Shown here: positions 5,603 to 10,675 of the stretch, in pieces | How the letters are laid out: each line of letters opens with the position of its first letter | Numbering within the stretch: the stretch's first letter is position 1 | IMG/VR virus record: IMGVR_UViG_3300025506_000007 | Coordinates: 1 to 24,238 of that record | Strand: one strand, 5' to 3' | DNA from: a virus | DNA: 24,238 nucleotides | Made by a program: the position numbers and the translations under genes | The notes under the pieces: generated by a model | What the model saw: only the letters and a program-made list of their open reading frames with translations | The model's database searches: none | What the model was told of the DNA's origin: nothing

Positions 5603-5706
5603 CGAACAATTTGCCATGTCGATCGACTAGCTACCGATTCGTCCAGGCACCAAGCCATACAGTTGCGGTAACTTTCACCTAGTTGGTTGACATGGCAAAT
5701 TGTTCG
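5603..5706 (+). other. 18-bp perfect stem enclosing a folded 68-base interior, upstream of rep
   Basis: CGAACAATTTGCCATGTC (5603-5620) and GACATGGCAAATTGTTCG (5689-5706) pair without mismatch. The interior contains further complementary pieces (ACTAG/CTAGT and TACCG/CGGTA), so a multi-tier RNA fold is plausible. It ends 19 bases before the replication initiator ATG, with the binding site AAGGA between. This place and shape fit a regulatory leader, an antisense-controlled leader, or a DNA structure used in replication. No T-run follows, so a simple terminator is unlikely. Confidence 0.6.
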
Positions 5707-5725
5707 AGATGTATAAGGACTCAAG

Positions 5726-6772
5726 ATGAACAATACACCTGGAAATTTTATTATATCAAATACTGATGAGATGAAATCTATTAGATGTGCTCAAGCCCAA
5801 ATAGTTTTCTATTGGCTTTGTAAATTCAGAAATCACACAACAGGATTATGTTTTCCTACTTATGATAAGCTTTCTGAATGTTGTTGTTTAAGTGAAAGCT
5901 CAATAAGAAGAGCGATTAAATATTTGATTTCTATAAAGAAAATAAAAATAAAAGAAAACTCCGGTCGGTCTAATCATTATATAATTTTAAATAAAGGATA
6001 CCCCTGTCAGATAGAACAGGGTATTGGAATTAATCTAATGGAACGGACAGAAACTAACGCGTTAATGTCCAATGCCATTGTGGACTTAGAGGGAACCCCT
6101 GTCACACAGACACCCCTGTCTAATAGACACCCCTGTCTAATAGACACCCCTGTCACACAGACACCCACCCCTGTCACAGGGAACACTCTGAGTGTTCCCT
6201 GTGAACAGCTAAATAGATTAATTAAAAAGAACATTAATAAAAAAGACAACAACAACCCCCTTACCCCCTTGTCAGGGGGAGATGCCGAGGTTCCAAAAAC
6301 GGAATCGAAAAAAAGTAGTGGTAGTTCTTTTTTAAATTCTCAAAAGCTAGAAGCAAAAAAATCTCGGCTTGATAAAATAGCAGAGTGGAAAAAGTTTGTT
6401 GATATTGAGCCTTTAAAAAAATATGGATTCGATCCCATAAATTTATTTCAAATAATTGACAAAACAAAATTAACCAAGGAGGAAGTTAACGAATCAATAA
6501 AAAATTGTGCTGAAACTTTAAACCAACCGGGAAAACTTGAAAGCATCACCTCAACACCATTGCTTTATTTTTTGGGACACACATTTAAAAATGAAGTGTT
6601 TTCCCCAATTGGAAAGACCGGCAAGGAAATCGTTGCCGAAGAGAAAGCAAAACAAAAAGAAAAGTGGGAGTTGCAAAAAAAAGAAATTGACGAAGTCAGT
6701 TTGAAAAATGCGAACAAAAGATTTGAAGATTTTAAGCAAGATAAATTAATTAACCAAGCGAGGGCAATATGA
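5726..6772 (+). CDS. Phage replication initiator (O-like), winged-helix N-terminus, origin inside the gene
   Basis: 348 residues. The N-terminal 95 or so form a helix-turn-helix/winged-helix typical of phage replisome organisers and Rep proteins (CFPTYDKLSECCCLSESSIR, then AIKYLISIKKI and a wing KENSGRSNHYIIL). The middle (about 120-155) is a low-complexity linker rich in TPVTQTP that is encoded by the DNA iterons. The C-terminal part is lysine-rich and helical and may contact helicase or loader. A winged-helix N-domain, linker over iterons and C-terminal protein-contact domain is the plan of lambda O, though I see no clear sequence similarity. AAGGA precedes the start. It overlaps the next gene by ATGA. 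Confidence 0.7.
   Translation: MNNTPGNFIISNTDEMKSIRCAQAQIVFYWLCKFRNHTTGLCFPTYDKLSECCCLSESSIRRAIKYLISIKKIKIKENSGRSNHYIILNKGYPCQIEQGIGINLMERTETNALMSNAIVDLEGTPVTQTPLSNRHPCLIDTPVTQTPTPVTGNTLSVPCEQLNRLIKKNINKKDNNNPLTPLSGGDAEVPKTESKKSSGSSFLNSQKLEAKKSRLDKIAEWKKFVDIEPLKKYGFDPINLFQIIDKTKLTKEEVNESIKNCAETLNQPGKLESITSTPLLYFLGHTFKNEVFSPIGKTGKEIVAEEKAKQKEKWELQKKEIDEVSLKNANKRFEDFKQDKLINQARAI
6096..6175 (+). other. Iteron array, predicted lambda-type replication origin
   Basis: Four tandem 17-bp units begin at 6096, 6113, 6130 and 6147, in the order A-B-B-A: CCCCTGTCACACAGACA and CCCCTGTCTAATAGACA. Each has the internal dyad TGTC-N5-GACA. A fifth CCCCTGTC sits at 6168 and a sixth at 6001. A 17-bp period is not a multiple of three, so the repeats are read in different frames and must be conserved as DNA. 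An AT-rich tract (about 6207-6260) follows, as expected of a duplex-opening element. This matches the lambda ori plan inside gene O. Confidence 0.75.
6174..6204. repeat. Perfect 14-bp inverted repeat at the iteron/AT-rich junction
   Basis: TCACAGGGAACACT (6174-6187) and AGTGTTCCCTGTGA (6191-6204) are perfect complements around CTG. It lies between the last iteron and the AT-rich tract, and the protein frame passes straight through it. It is probably part of the origin (cruciform or protein dyad). Confidence 0.75.
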
Positions 6773-6984
6773 ACGATCTTTTTTCAAAAAATGTTGAATT
6801 AAAAACTCAGCAATTAGCTGATAGCATAAGCCTATCTTCTTTGGATTTTTTACCAGAAACATGTACGCTTAATTTTACTATAACCGTGGAAGTGGAAGGA
6901 GTTATAAAACACGTGCTTAGACATGTTGAAACAAAACATCCAGACCTTGAAAAACAGATCATTACGATAACACCAGAACACTAA
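6769..6984 (+). CDS. Small hypothetical protein, coupled to rep
   Basis: 71 residues, starting by ATGA overlap with the replication initiator gene. A charged N-terminal helix is followed by alternating hydrophobic residues (TLNFTITVEVEGVIKHVLRH) that suggest a small beta domain. No family recognised. The overlap suggests it is made together with the initiator; no helicase-loader (P- or DnaC-type) features are seen. Confidence 0.6.
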   Translation: MNDLFSKNVELKTQQLADSISLSSLDFLPETCTLNFTITVEVEGVIKHVLRHVETKHPDLEKQIITITPEH

Positions 6985-6989
6985 AACTC

Positions 6990-7259
6990 ATGAGCGAATA
7001 CAAATATCACCACGACGAAGACGAAGGCAGTTGGGGACGATCAAAACCCAAGATAGGCTATAAAAAGCCTGTAAAACCCATACAGCCGATTGAATCACCA
7101 GACGACTGGGTAATCATCCAAACATCGGAAGGAAGCCTAAAAACAAAGCGTTGCGCGCATGTTGAATACGGTGATCGGTGTCATAATCCTGGAACGATGT
7201 CGCATCCTGGTGGCGACAAGTCGCAATGGTTTTGCAAAACGCATTTTCATCAGTATTGA
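6990..7259 (+). CDS. Small putative zinc-binding protein
   Basis: 89 residues. The first half is charged and proline-rich (KPVKPIQPIESP). The second half has CAHVEYGDRCHNPG, then WFCKTHFHQY: Cys-x7-Cys followed by Cys-x2-His, a plausible single zinc site. No catalytic motif. There is no good Shine-Dalgarno, and it starts six bases after the previous stop, so coupling is likely. Family unknown. Confidence 0.55.
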   Translation: MSEYKYHHDEDEGSWGRSKPKIGYKKPVKPIQPIESPDDWVIIQTSEGSLKTKRCAHVEYGDRCHNPGTMSHPGGDKSQWFCKTHFHQY

Positions 7260-7345
7260 GCTAAGTCATTGATTTTTGGTAAACTGGAAAATCTTAATAA
7301 AAATACATGATATTATAAAAAATTAAGCAGGGGGTATAAAACTAT

Positions 7346-7417
7346 ATGGCAAAAGATTTTATCTTCAAAAAAGTTAAGTTTTTATTAAGAAAAAAAACAT
7401 TGCGTGGGCATTGCTAA
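7346..7417 (+). CDS. Possible 23-residue basic peptide
   Basis: ATG with GCAGGGGG about 10 bases upstream encodes a lysine/arginine-rich peptide, MAKDFIFKKVKFLLRKKT then LRGHC. It lies alone in the 211-base spacer between 7259 and 7471. Support is only the binding site and the reading frame, so it may be fortuitous. Confidence 0.25.
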   Translation: MAKDFIFKKVKFLLRKKTLRGHC

Positions 7418-7424
7418 TGATATT

Positions 7425-7453
7425 TTGAAATGCCATGCTCCGTTTTCTATAAT
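7425..7453 (+). promoter_or_regulatory. Predicted promoter for the gene at 7471
   Basis: TTGAAA (7425-7430), a 17-base spacer and a consensus TATAAT (7448-7453). The binding site TGAGGAAAA and the ATG at 7471 follow within 18 bases, so the transcript leader would be very short. Confidence 0.65.
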
Positions 7454-7470
7454 AATGAGGAAAATGTTTT

Positions 7471-7935
7471 ATGAAAAAAGACAAGTCTTTCAACAAAAAT
7501 GCAATCTTAACTGATGATGATAAATCGTGCAATGAATATATGGAAACTTTTGAAGGAAGATATGTTTTAACAAAAATTGAAGAAAACGAAACGGTAATAA
7601 AAGGAAAATGGGGCTTTATAGCTCCTTATGATTTGAAAAATAAAACACTCGGAATATGGACTAATATCAATTTGACAACGAATCGCAGAAATTTATTACT
7701 TGCACATATTAAGCCTTATATTATATCTGTTTTTCAAGATTGTGATGATTCCTTCGGAGCTAATTTTAATGTGGAAAACTTAGACAATGTTTGCGCTATA
7801 ATTAAAGCAAAAATAAAAAAAGAAAAAAAACAACTTACACCAGAACAGCTTCAAGTATTGCGCGAACGTATGAATATTGCTAGAGCAAGCAGAATAATTA
7901 AACAAAAAAACGCCCCGCGTAGCCAAGCTTGTTAG
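7471..7935 (+). CDS. Hypothetical protein with own promoter
   Basis: 154 residues, lysine-rich, with no signal or membrane segment. The middle (WGFIAPYDLKNKTLGIWTNI) looks like a mixed alpha/beta domain and the C-terminus is a basic helix (LTPEQLQVLRERMNIARASR). No family recognised. It has a consensus-like promoter and a good binding site and is transcribed as a single gene convergent with the leader peptide gene at 8021-8326, which fits an independently controlled accessory gene. Confidence 0.6.
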   Translation: MKKDKSFNKNAILTDDDKSCNEYMETFEGRYVLTKIEENETVIKGKWGFIAPYDLKNKTLGIWTNINLTTNRRNLLLAHIKPYIISVFQDCDDSFGANFNVENLDNVCAIIKAKIKKEKKQLTPEQLQVLRERMNIARASRIIKQKNAPRSQAC

Positions 7936-8020
7936 AATGCGTAATTTGCCTAAACTACGTGGGACAGTGTTAATTGAATTAACAAATCAATTATAACTTA
8001 TAAAGTCTAATTTACAATAA

Positions 8021-8326
8021 TTATTTTCCTCCATCTGATTCAGTACATGGCTCAGATGAAGCTGATACTGAAGATAATACCATAGAAGCTACATTCAACG
8101 AAAACCCTACTACTGCCGATGTAATGCCCCAAACCCTTAAATTTACGAGTGGCGCATCTGCTCCGGTTGCAGTAGCGGGAGCATTGACATGTAATGCTTG
8201 ACCAAGCGCACCCATAGAAGTACCGATTGCTACACATATAGAAGAGGCTGTAGCCAAAGCTGTTTTTACACACATTCCTCCACCGCTCACTTCAGAAACT
8301 TCTGAACAAGTTAAATTTTGTAACAT
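8021..8326 (-). CDS. Double-glycine-leader peptide, class IIb-like hydrophobic core
   Basis: 101 residues. The first 16, MLQNLTCSEVSEVSGG, match the bacteriocin leader at L-12, E-8, V-7, V-4, G-2 and G-1. The 85-residue core is alanine-, glycine- and serine-rich with two hydrophobic segments and small-residue spacings (AIGTSMGALGQAL), three cysteines and a polar end. Such cores are typical of pore-forming class II bacteriocins/microcins, whose leaders are cut by C39-peptidase ABC exporters. GGAG precedes the start. No exporter or immunity gene is recognisable nearby; the small membrane peptide at 8584 would be the only immunity-size candidate. The leader is seen; activity is inferred. Confidence 0.7.
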   Translation of the reverse strand: MLQNLTCSEVSEVSGGGMCVKTALATASSICVAIGTSMGALGQALHVNAPATATGADAPLVNLRVWGITSAVVGFSLNVASMVLSSVSASSEPCTESDGGK

Positions 8327-8355
8327 GATTTTATTCTCCGATAATTGAAAAATAA

Positions 8356-8383
8356 ATTATATCACATTTTGATTGTCAACTTT
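8356..8383 (-). promoter_or_regulatory. Possible promoter of the leader peptide gene, overlapped by a repeat
   Basis: On the minus strand TATAAT (8356-8361) is preceded by TGTGA, an extended -10-like context. TTGACA is present upstream but only 12 bases away, so the -35 is unconvincing. The repeat GATTGTCAACTTT (8371-8383) overlaps this region and could act as an operator. Confidence 0.35.
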
Positions 8384-8523
8384 ATTAAAAAACAAAAGTC
8401 GACAATCTTTTTTTGTGCTCATGCGCAAGTACAAACCATTGTCGACTTTCTAATGACTCGACAGTCGACAATTAAAATACGCCCAAAGTTGTCCACAGAA
8501 TTTGTGAGTAACTCTGTGGATAG
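8371..8523. repeat. GTCGACAAT repeat cluster with paired DnaA-box-like sites
   Basis: Four copies of ATTGTCGAC or its complement occur in about 100 bases: 8372 (one mismatch), 8398, 8438 and 8464. Copies at 8395-8406 (AAAGTCGACAAT) and 8438-8449 (ATTGTCGACTTT) form a perfect 12-bp inverted repeat. Next come TTGTCCACA (8489-8497) and, inverted, TGTGGATAG (8515-8523), each one base from the DnaA box TTATCCACA or its complement; their TCCACAGA/TCTGTGGA cores are perfect inverted repeats. A T-run follows. The 8327-8583 spacer holds no convincing gene. It could be a second origin, an operator cluster or a recombination site. Confidence 0.6.
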
Positions 8524-8583
8524 ATTTTTTCTAGTCATGCTTGATGTGGGCAAAGTTAGATTGAGCAGAAAAAATACAATTAA

Positions 8584-8706
8584 TTAATCGTTAAGAAGTG
8601 AATATAAAAAAAGAAGTAAATATAAAAAACAAACCACACCAAATATTGGGAACGTGCAACCTACCGCTGCGCCAATTATTAAAGCCAACAAATATATTAT
8701 CATCAT
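8584..8706 (-). CDS. 40-residue hydrophobic membrane peptide
   Basis: Starts at 8706 behind a strong binding site (GAGGGGAATATAAAATG on the minus strand). The peptide is almost entirely hydrophobic (MMIIYLLALIIGAAVGC, then two further runs), giving one or two membrane spans, with two cysteines and a polar LLND end. It lies 18 bases downstream of the coiled-coil gene at 8725. Size and topology would suit an immunity- or holin-like peptide but nothing proves either. Confidence 0.5.
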   Translation of the reverse strand: MMIIYLLALIIGAAVGCTFPIFGVVCFLYLLLFLYSLLND

Positions 8707-8724
8707 TTTATATTCCCCTCATTA

Positions 8725-8937
8725 TTAATTTGTATTAAATAGTTCTTGTTGAATTTTCAATAATTGGTTTTGAAATAGTATTATATTGGTTTCTTCCAAC
8801 TGTATCTTTCTTCTTAATTCTTGTATTTCGCTTTTTGTTTTAGCTATTTGGCAGTTGCCTTCTTTAATGTCGGCTTCTATTTCCATGGCTCGATCGTGTA
8901 AGTCTTCTCTATACACCTGCGTTTGTTCGTTGCTCAT
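8725..8937 (-). CDS. Small coiled-coil protein
   Basis: 70 residues, predicted as one long coiled coil (heptad-like run AKTKSEIQELRRKIQLEE continuing to the end). GAGGAT lies about 8 bases before the start. No family recognised. The protein at 15313-15534 is of similar size and nature and also belongs to a minus-strand accessory cassette, though sequence identity is not obvious. Confidence 0.65.
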   Translation of the reverse strand: MSNEQTQVYREDLHDRAMEIEADIKEGNCQIAKTKSEIQELRRKIQLEETNIILFQNQLLKIQQELFNTN

Positions 8938-9001
8938 TTCTTAATCCTCATTATTAAGTTGTTGTTGTTTGTAATGTCGTTTGTTCTTCATTACACTAAT
9001 G

Positions 9002-9030
9002 ACTATAGCACATAATTTAAATAAAACAGA
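9002..9030 (-). promoter_or_regulatory. Possible extended -10 promoter for the minus cassette 8584-8937
   Basis: On the minus strand TGTGCTATAGT occurs (TATAGT at 9002-9007), identical to the -10 region of the early promoter at 1638-1647. The -35 position (TCTGTT) is poor. The shared 11-base motif, not the -35, is the reason for the call. Confidence 0.45.
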
Positions 9031-9066
9031 TTTATTTAAAAATAAATTTAATATCCCAAAAAACAC

Positions 9067-9114
9067 TTGCAGGCTCAGGCATTTAGAGTAAAATTTAATA
9101 TCGCTAATATTAGC
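9067..9114 (+). promoter_or_regulatory. Weak promoter with a downstream 12-bp palindrome
   Basis: TTGCAG (9067-9072) and TAAAAT (9089-9094) are 16 bases apart. GCTAATATTAGC (9103-9114), a perfect palindrome, lies where the transcript would start and may be an operator. It is upstream of the histidine-rich peptide gene at 9137. Confidence 0.35.
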
Positions 9115-9136
9115 AATTACACATCGGAGCATTACA

Positions 9137-9295
9137 ATGGAACACAAAATAGAAAAACATGATCACCATGTGCCAGAGCATCATCAAAAGCACATGGATC
9201 ACAATACGCCGGCTCATCATAAAGCGCATAAGCATGTAGGTTCTTCACATCATAAAACACATGAACACGCTATGGGTAAAAGTCATAAAAAGTAA
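9137..9295 (+). CDS. Histidine-rich 52-residue peptide
   Basis: Starts behind CGGAGCATTACA. 17 of 52 residues are histidine (for example KHDHHVPEHHQKHMDHNTPA), the rest mainly lysine and small polar residues; there is no cysteine, signal peptide or membrane segment. It would bind transition metals or be strongly pH-sensitive in charge; a specific function cannot be inferred. The portal C-terminus (MHRHHMDHKQH) carries a similar HMDH-containing stretch. A hairpin at 9311 follows, so it looks like a single-gene unit. Confidence 0.6.
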   Translation: MEHKIEKHDHHVPEHHQKHMDHNTPAHHKAHKHVGSSHHKTHEHAMGKSHKK

Positions 9296-9310
9296 TGTGT
9301 TTTGGTATAA

Positions 9311-9334
9311 AGCCCGATGCTTGCGTGTCGGGCT
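9311..9334 (+). terminator. Hairpin after the histidine-rich gene, weak terminator
   Basis: AGCCCGA (9311-9317) pairs with TCGGGCT (9328-9334) over a 10-base loop and is followed by TAATTATT, a poor T-run. It separates the histidine-rich gene from the leader peptide gene at 9354. Confidence 0.45.
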
Positions 9335-9353
9335 AATTATTAGGAACATAATA

Positions 9354-9539
9354 ATGTTACAACTAAATAATGTAGAGATTGGCAAGATTGCTGGTGGTGA
9401 TTCTGTCTGCAAGTGTTTTCCTAACAAAGATGAAGCGATGGTAGTAGTAAATGAAGATGCTTGTTATTTTCTGTGTTGTGGAGATTACACTTCGTTAGGA
9501 TATTTTTTTGAAGACAAAGTGGAATATTGTCGTGATTAG
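9354..9539 (+). CDS. Six-cysteine peptide with double-glycine leader
   Basis: 61 residues from the ATG at 9354, chosen because AGGAA lies 7-8 bases upstream and because this start gives a perfect leader, MLQLNNVEIGKIAGG (L-12, E-8, I-7, I-4, G-2, G-1). The 46-residue core is acidic with six cysteines: CKC, 15 residues, CYFLCC, 16 residues and a last Cys near the C-terminus. The same pattern occurs at 35-253 and 15074-15316. It is the only member on the plus strand and lies 9 bases before the terminase small subunit gene, so it may be transcribed with the packaging operon. Leader and Cys spacing are seen; processing and export by a host C39-type exporter are inferred. Confidence 0.7.
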   Translation: MLQLNNVEIGKIAGGDSVCKCFPNKDEAMVVVNEDACYFLCCGDYTSLGYFFEDKVEYCRD

Positions 9540-9548
9540 ATAATACCC

Positions 9549-10073
9549 ATGCACAAATGTAAGAATAGATACCTGTCGAAAAAAGATTATGATCCGCTAA
9601 ATTCTAAGCAACGTGCATTTTGCGACGCTTATTTAATAAGTGGCGATGAGAAACAAGCAGCATTAGAAGTAGGATATTCACCGAAAGCTGATGGTTGCGG
9701 TAGAATGCTGAAGATGCCAAAGATTGTTAAATATTTAAAGACAAAGAGAAGTATGCTAGACGAGAAACTAGAGAAAGGCTTTAAATGGAAGATCGACCGA
9801 CTTACTAATATAATAGACCGTATATTAGGAGAATCTCCAGACTCTATTGATAAGCAATTTGTTAATTCTGCTATATCTGCTATTGCAGAACACAACAAGA
9901 TGTGTGGTCATTATGCTCCATCAACAACAATCCAAGTAAACTTAAATGATGATCCAAGTATTAAACGGCTTAAGGAAGTAACCAATCAAATACTAGAGGA
10001 GAAACGAAATGCTAGACAGATTGAACAATCCATTGGGAAGACAGACGCAAAGAAAGATGGAAACATTACATAG
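9549..10073 (+). CDS. Terminase small subunit
   Basis: 174 residues. The N-terminal region reads LNSKQRAFCDAYLISGDEKQ, then AALEVGYSPKADGCGRMLKM and a KYLKTKR helix. This is the helix-turn-helix with which Terminase_2-type small subunits bind the packaging site. The middle is helical (oligomerisation) and the C-terminus basic and polar. Placement directly before two zinc-finger proteins and terL supports it. The start codon has only a poor binding site, so it may be coupled to the preceding leader peptide gene. The protein forms the ring that recognises concatemeric DNA and controls the large subunit. Confidence 0.8.
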   Translation: MHKCKNRYLSKKDYDPLNSKQRAFCDAYLISGDEKQAALEVGYSPKADGCGRMLKMPKIVKYLKTKRSMLDEKLEKGFKWKIDRLTNIIDRILGESPDSIDKQFVNSAISAIAEHNKMCGHYAPSTTIQVNLNDDPSIKRLKEVTNQILEEKRNARQIEQSIGKTDAKKDGNIT

Positions 10074-10389
10074 AACGTGTTCTTTATGCAGTGGTAGAGG
10101 AATGGTAAATACTACTAACGGAACAAGCATTAAATGCCCCGTTTGTAGTGATGTGCGATTAACACCACCAGACCTATACAAGTTAGCGGCTGAAGAGATG
10201 GCTAAGGCAAGTGAAGTTATTGTGCCTGATGAATCTATTAAAGTTATTCCAGATGGTGACAAAATGACACCTACTGAAATAGAGCCAACAAGTGCAAATA
10301 TTGCACCAGTTAATGACAAAACGTCACGGACTGAAAAGCCATTGGGCCCAAAGATCATACGAAGAAGACCTCGTGCAACGAAGAAATAA
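10009..10389 (+). CDS. Small zinc-ribbon protein, terS-terL spacer gene 1
   Basis: 126 residues from the ATG at 10009, preceded by AGAGGAGAAA and overlapping terS by 65 bases. The motif CSLCSGRGMVN, then CPVCSD, is a DnaJ-type CxxCxGxG / CPxC zinc site. The C-terminal two thirds are polar and end in a strongly basic tail (PKIIRRRPRATKK). The next gene carries the same finger, so the two look like diverged duplicates. Such small zinc proteins near terminase genes may help packaging; this is inference. Confidence 0.65.
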   Translation: MLDRLNNPLGRQTQRKMETLHRTCSLCSGRGMVNTTNGTSIKCPVCSDVRLTPPDLYKLAAEEMAKASEVIVPDESIKVIPDGDKMTPTEIEPTSANIAPVNDKTSRTEKPLGPKIIRRRPRATKK

Positions 10390-10390
10390 C

Positions 10391-10675
10391 ATGCCATTTC
10401 AAACATTCCCAGCGTGCTCTATTTGTGAAGGTAGGGGCTTTGTTAATTATCAGAACGTGCTTAAGTTTGATTGTCCAGCGTGTCATTATGAAAGTTGGGA
10501 TGCCAAAGATTCAGTACAACTCATAGTTAGCGAACACAATGCAAAGCGTTTAAGAATAGGTTATCCCACGCAAACACCGTATATACCGAAAATATTTTGG
10601 AAAAGGACACAAGAAGAATGGAAAATGAAAACGCAACAGTTGATGAAAGAATCATCAGAGAAACAGCCGAAGTAA
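10391..10675 (+). CDS. Small zinc-ribbon protein, terS-terL spacer gene 2
   Basis: 94 residues from the ATG at 10391, one base after the previous stop. The motif CSICEGRGFVN, then CPACHY, parallels CSLCSGRGMVN/CPVCSD in the preceding gene, so both are paralogous zinc ribbons. The rest is charged with aromatic residues (KIFWKRTQEEWKMK). Its end overlaps the terL start by 58 bases. No named family beyond the finger. Confidence 0.65.
   Translation: MPFQTFPACSICEGRGFVNYQNVLKFDCPACHYESWDAKDSVQLIVSEHNAKRLRIGYPTQTPYIPKIFWKRTQEEWKMKTQQLMKESSEKQPK

Noticed and set aside
5603-5706. tRNA or tmRNA-like gene
   Set aside because: An 18-bp closing stem, no anticodon arm of normal geometry and no T-loop GTTCRA sequence in the right place.
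6096-6175. Possible CRISPR-like repeats
   Set aside because: The 17-bp units are directly tandem without spacers and lie inside a coding gene; iterons explain them better.
8345-8587. 80-codon plus-strand frame across the repeat spacer
   Set aside because: Starts at a TTG without a binding site, is read through the repeat cluster and DnaA-box-like sites, and shows no domain; treated as non-coding.
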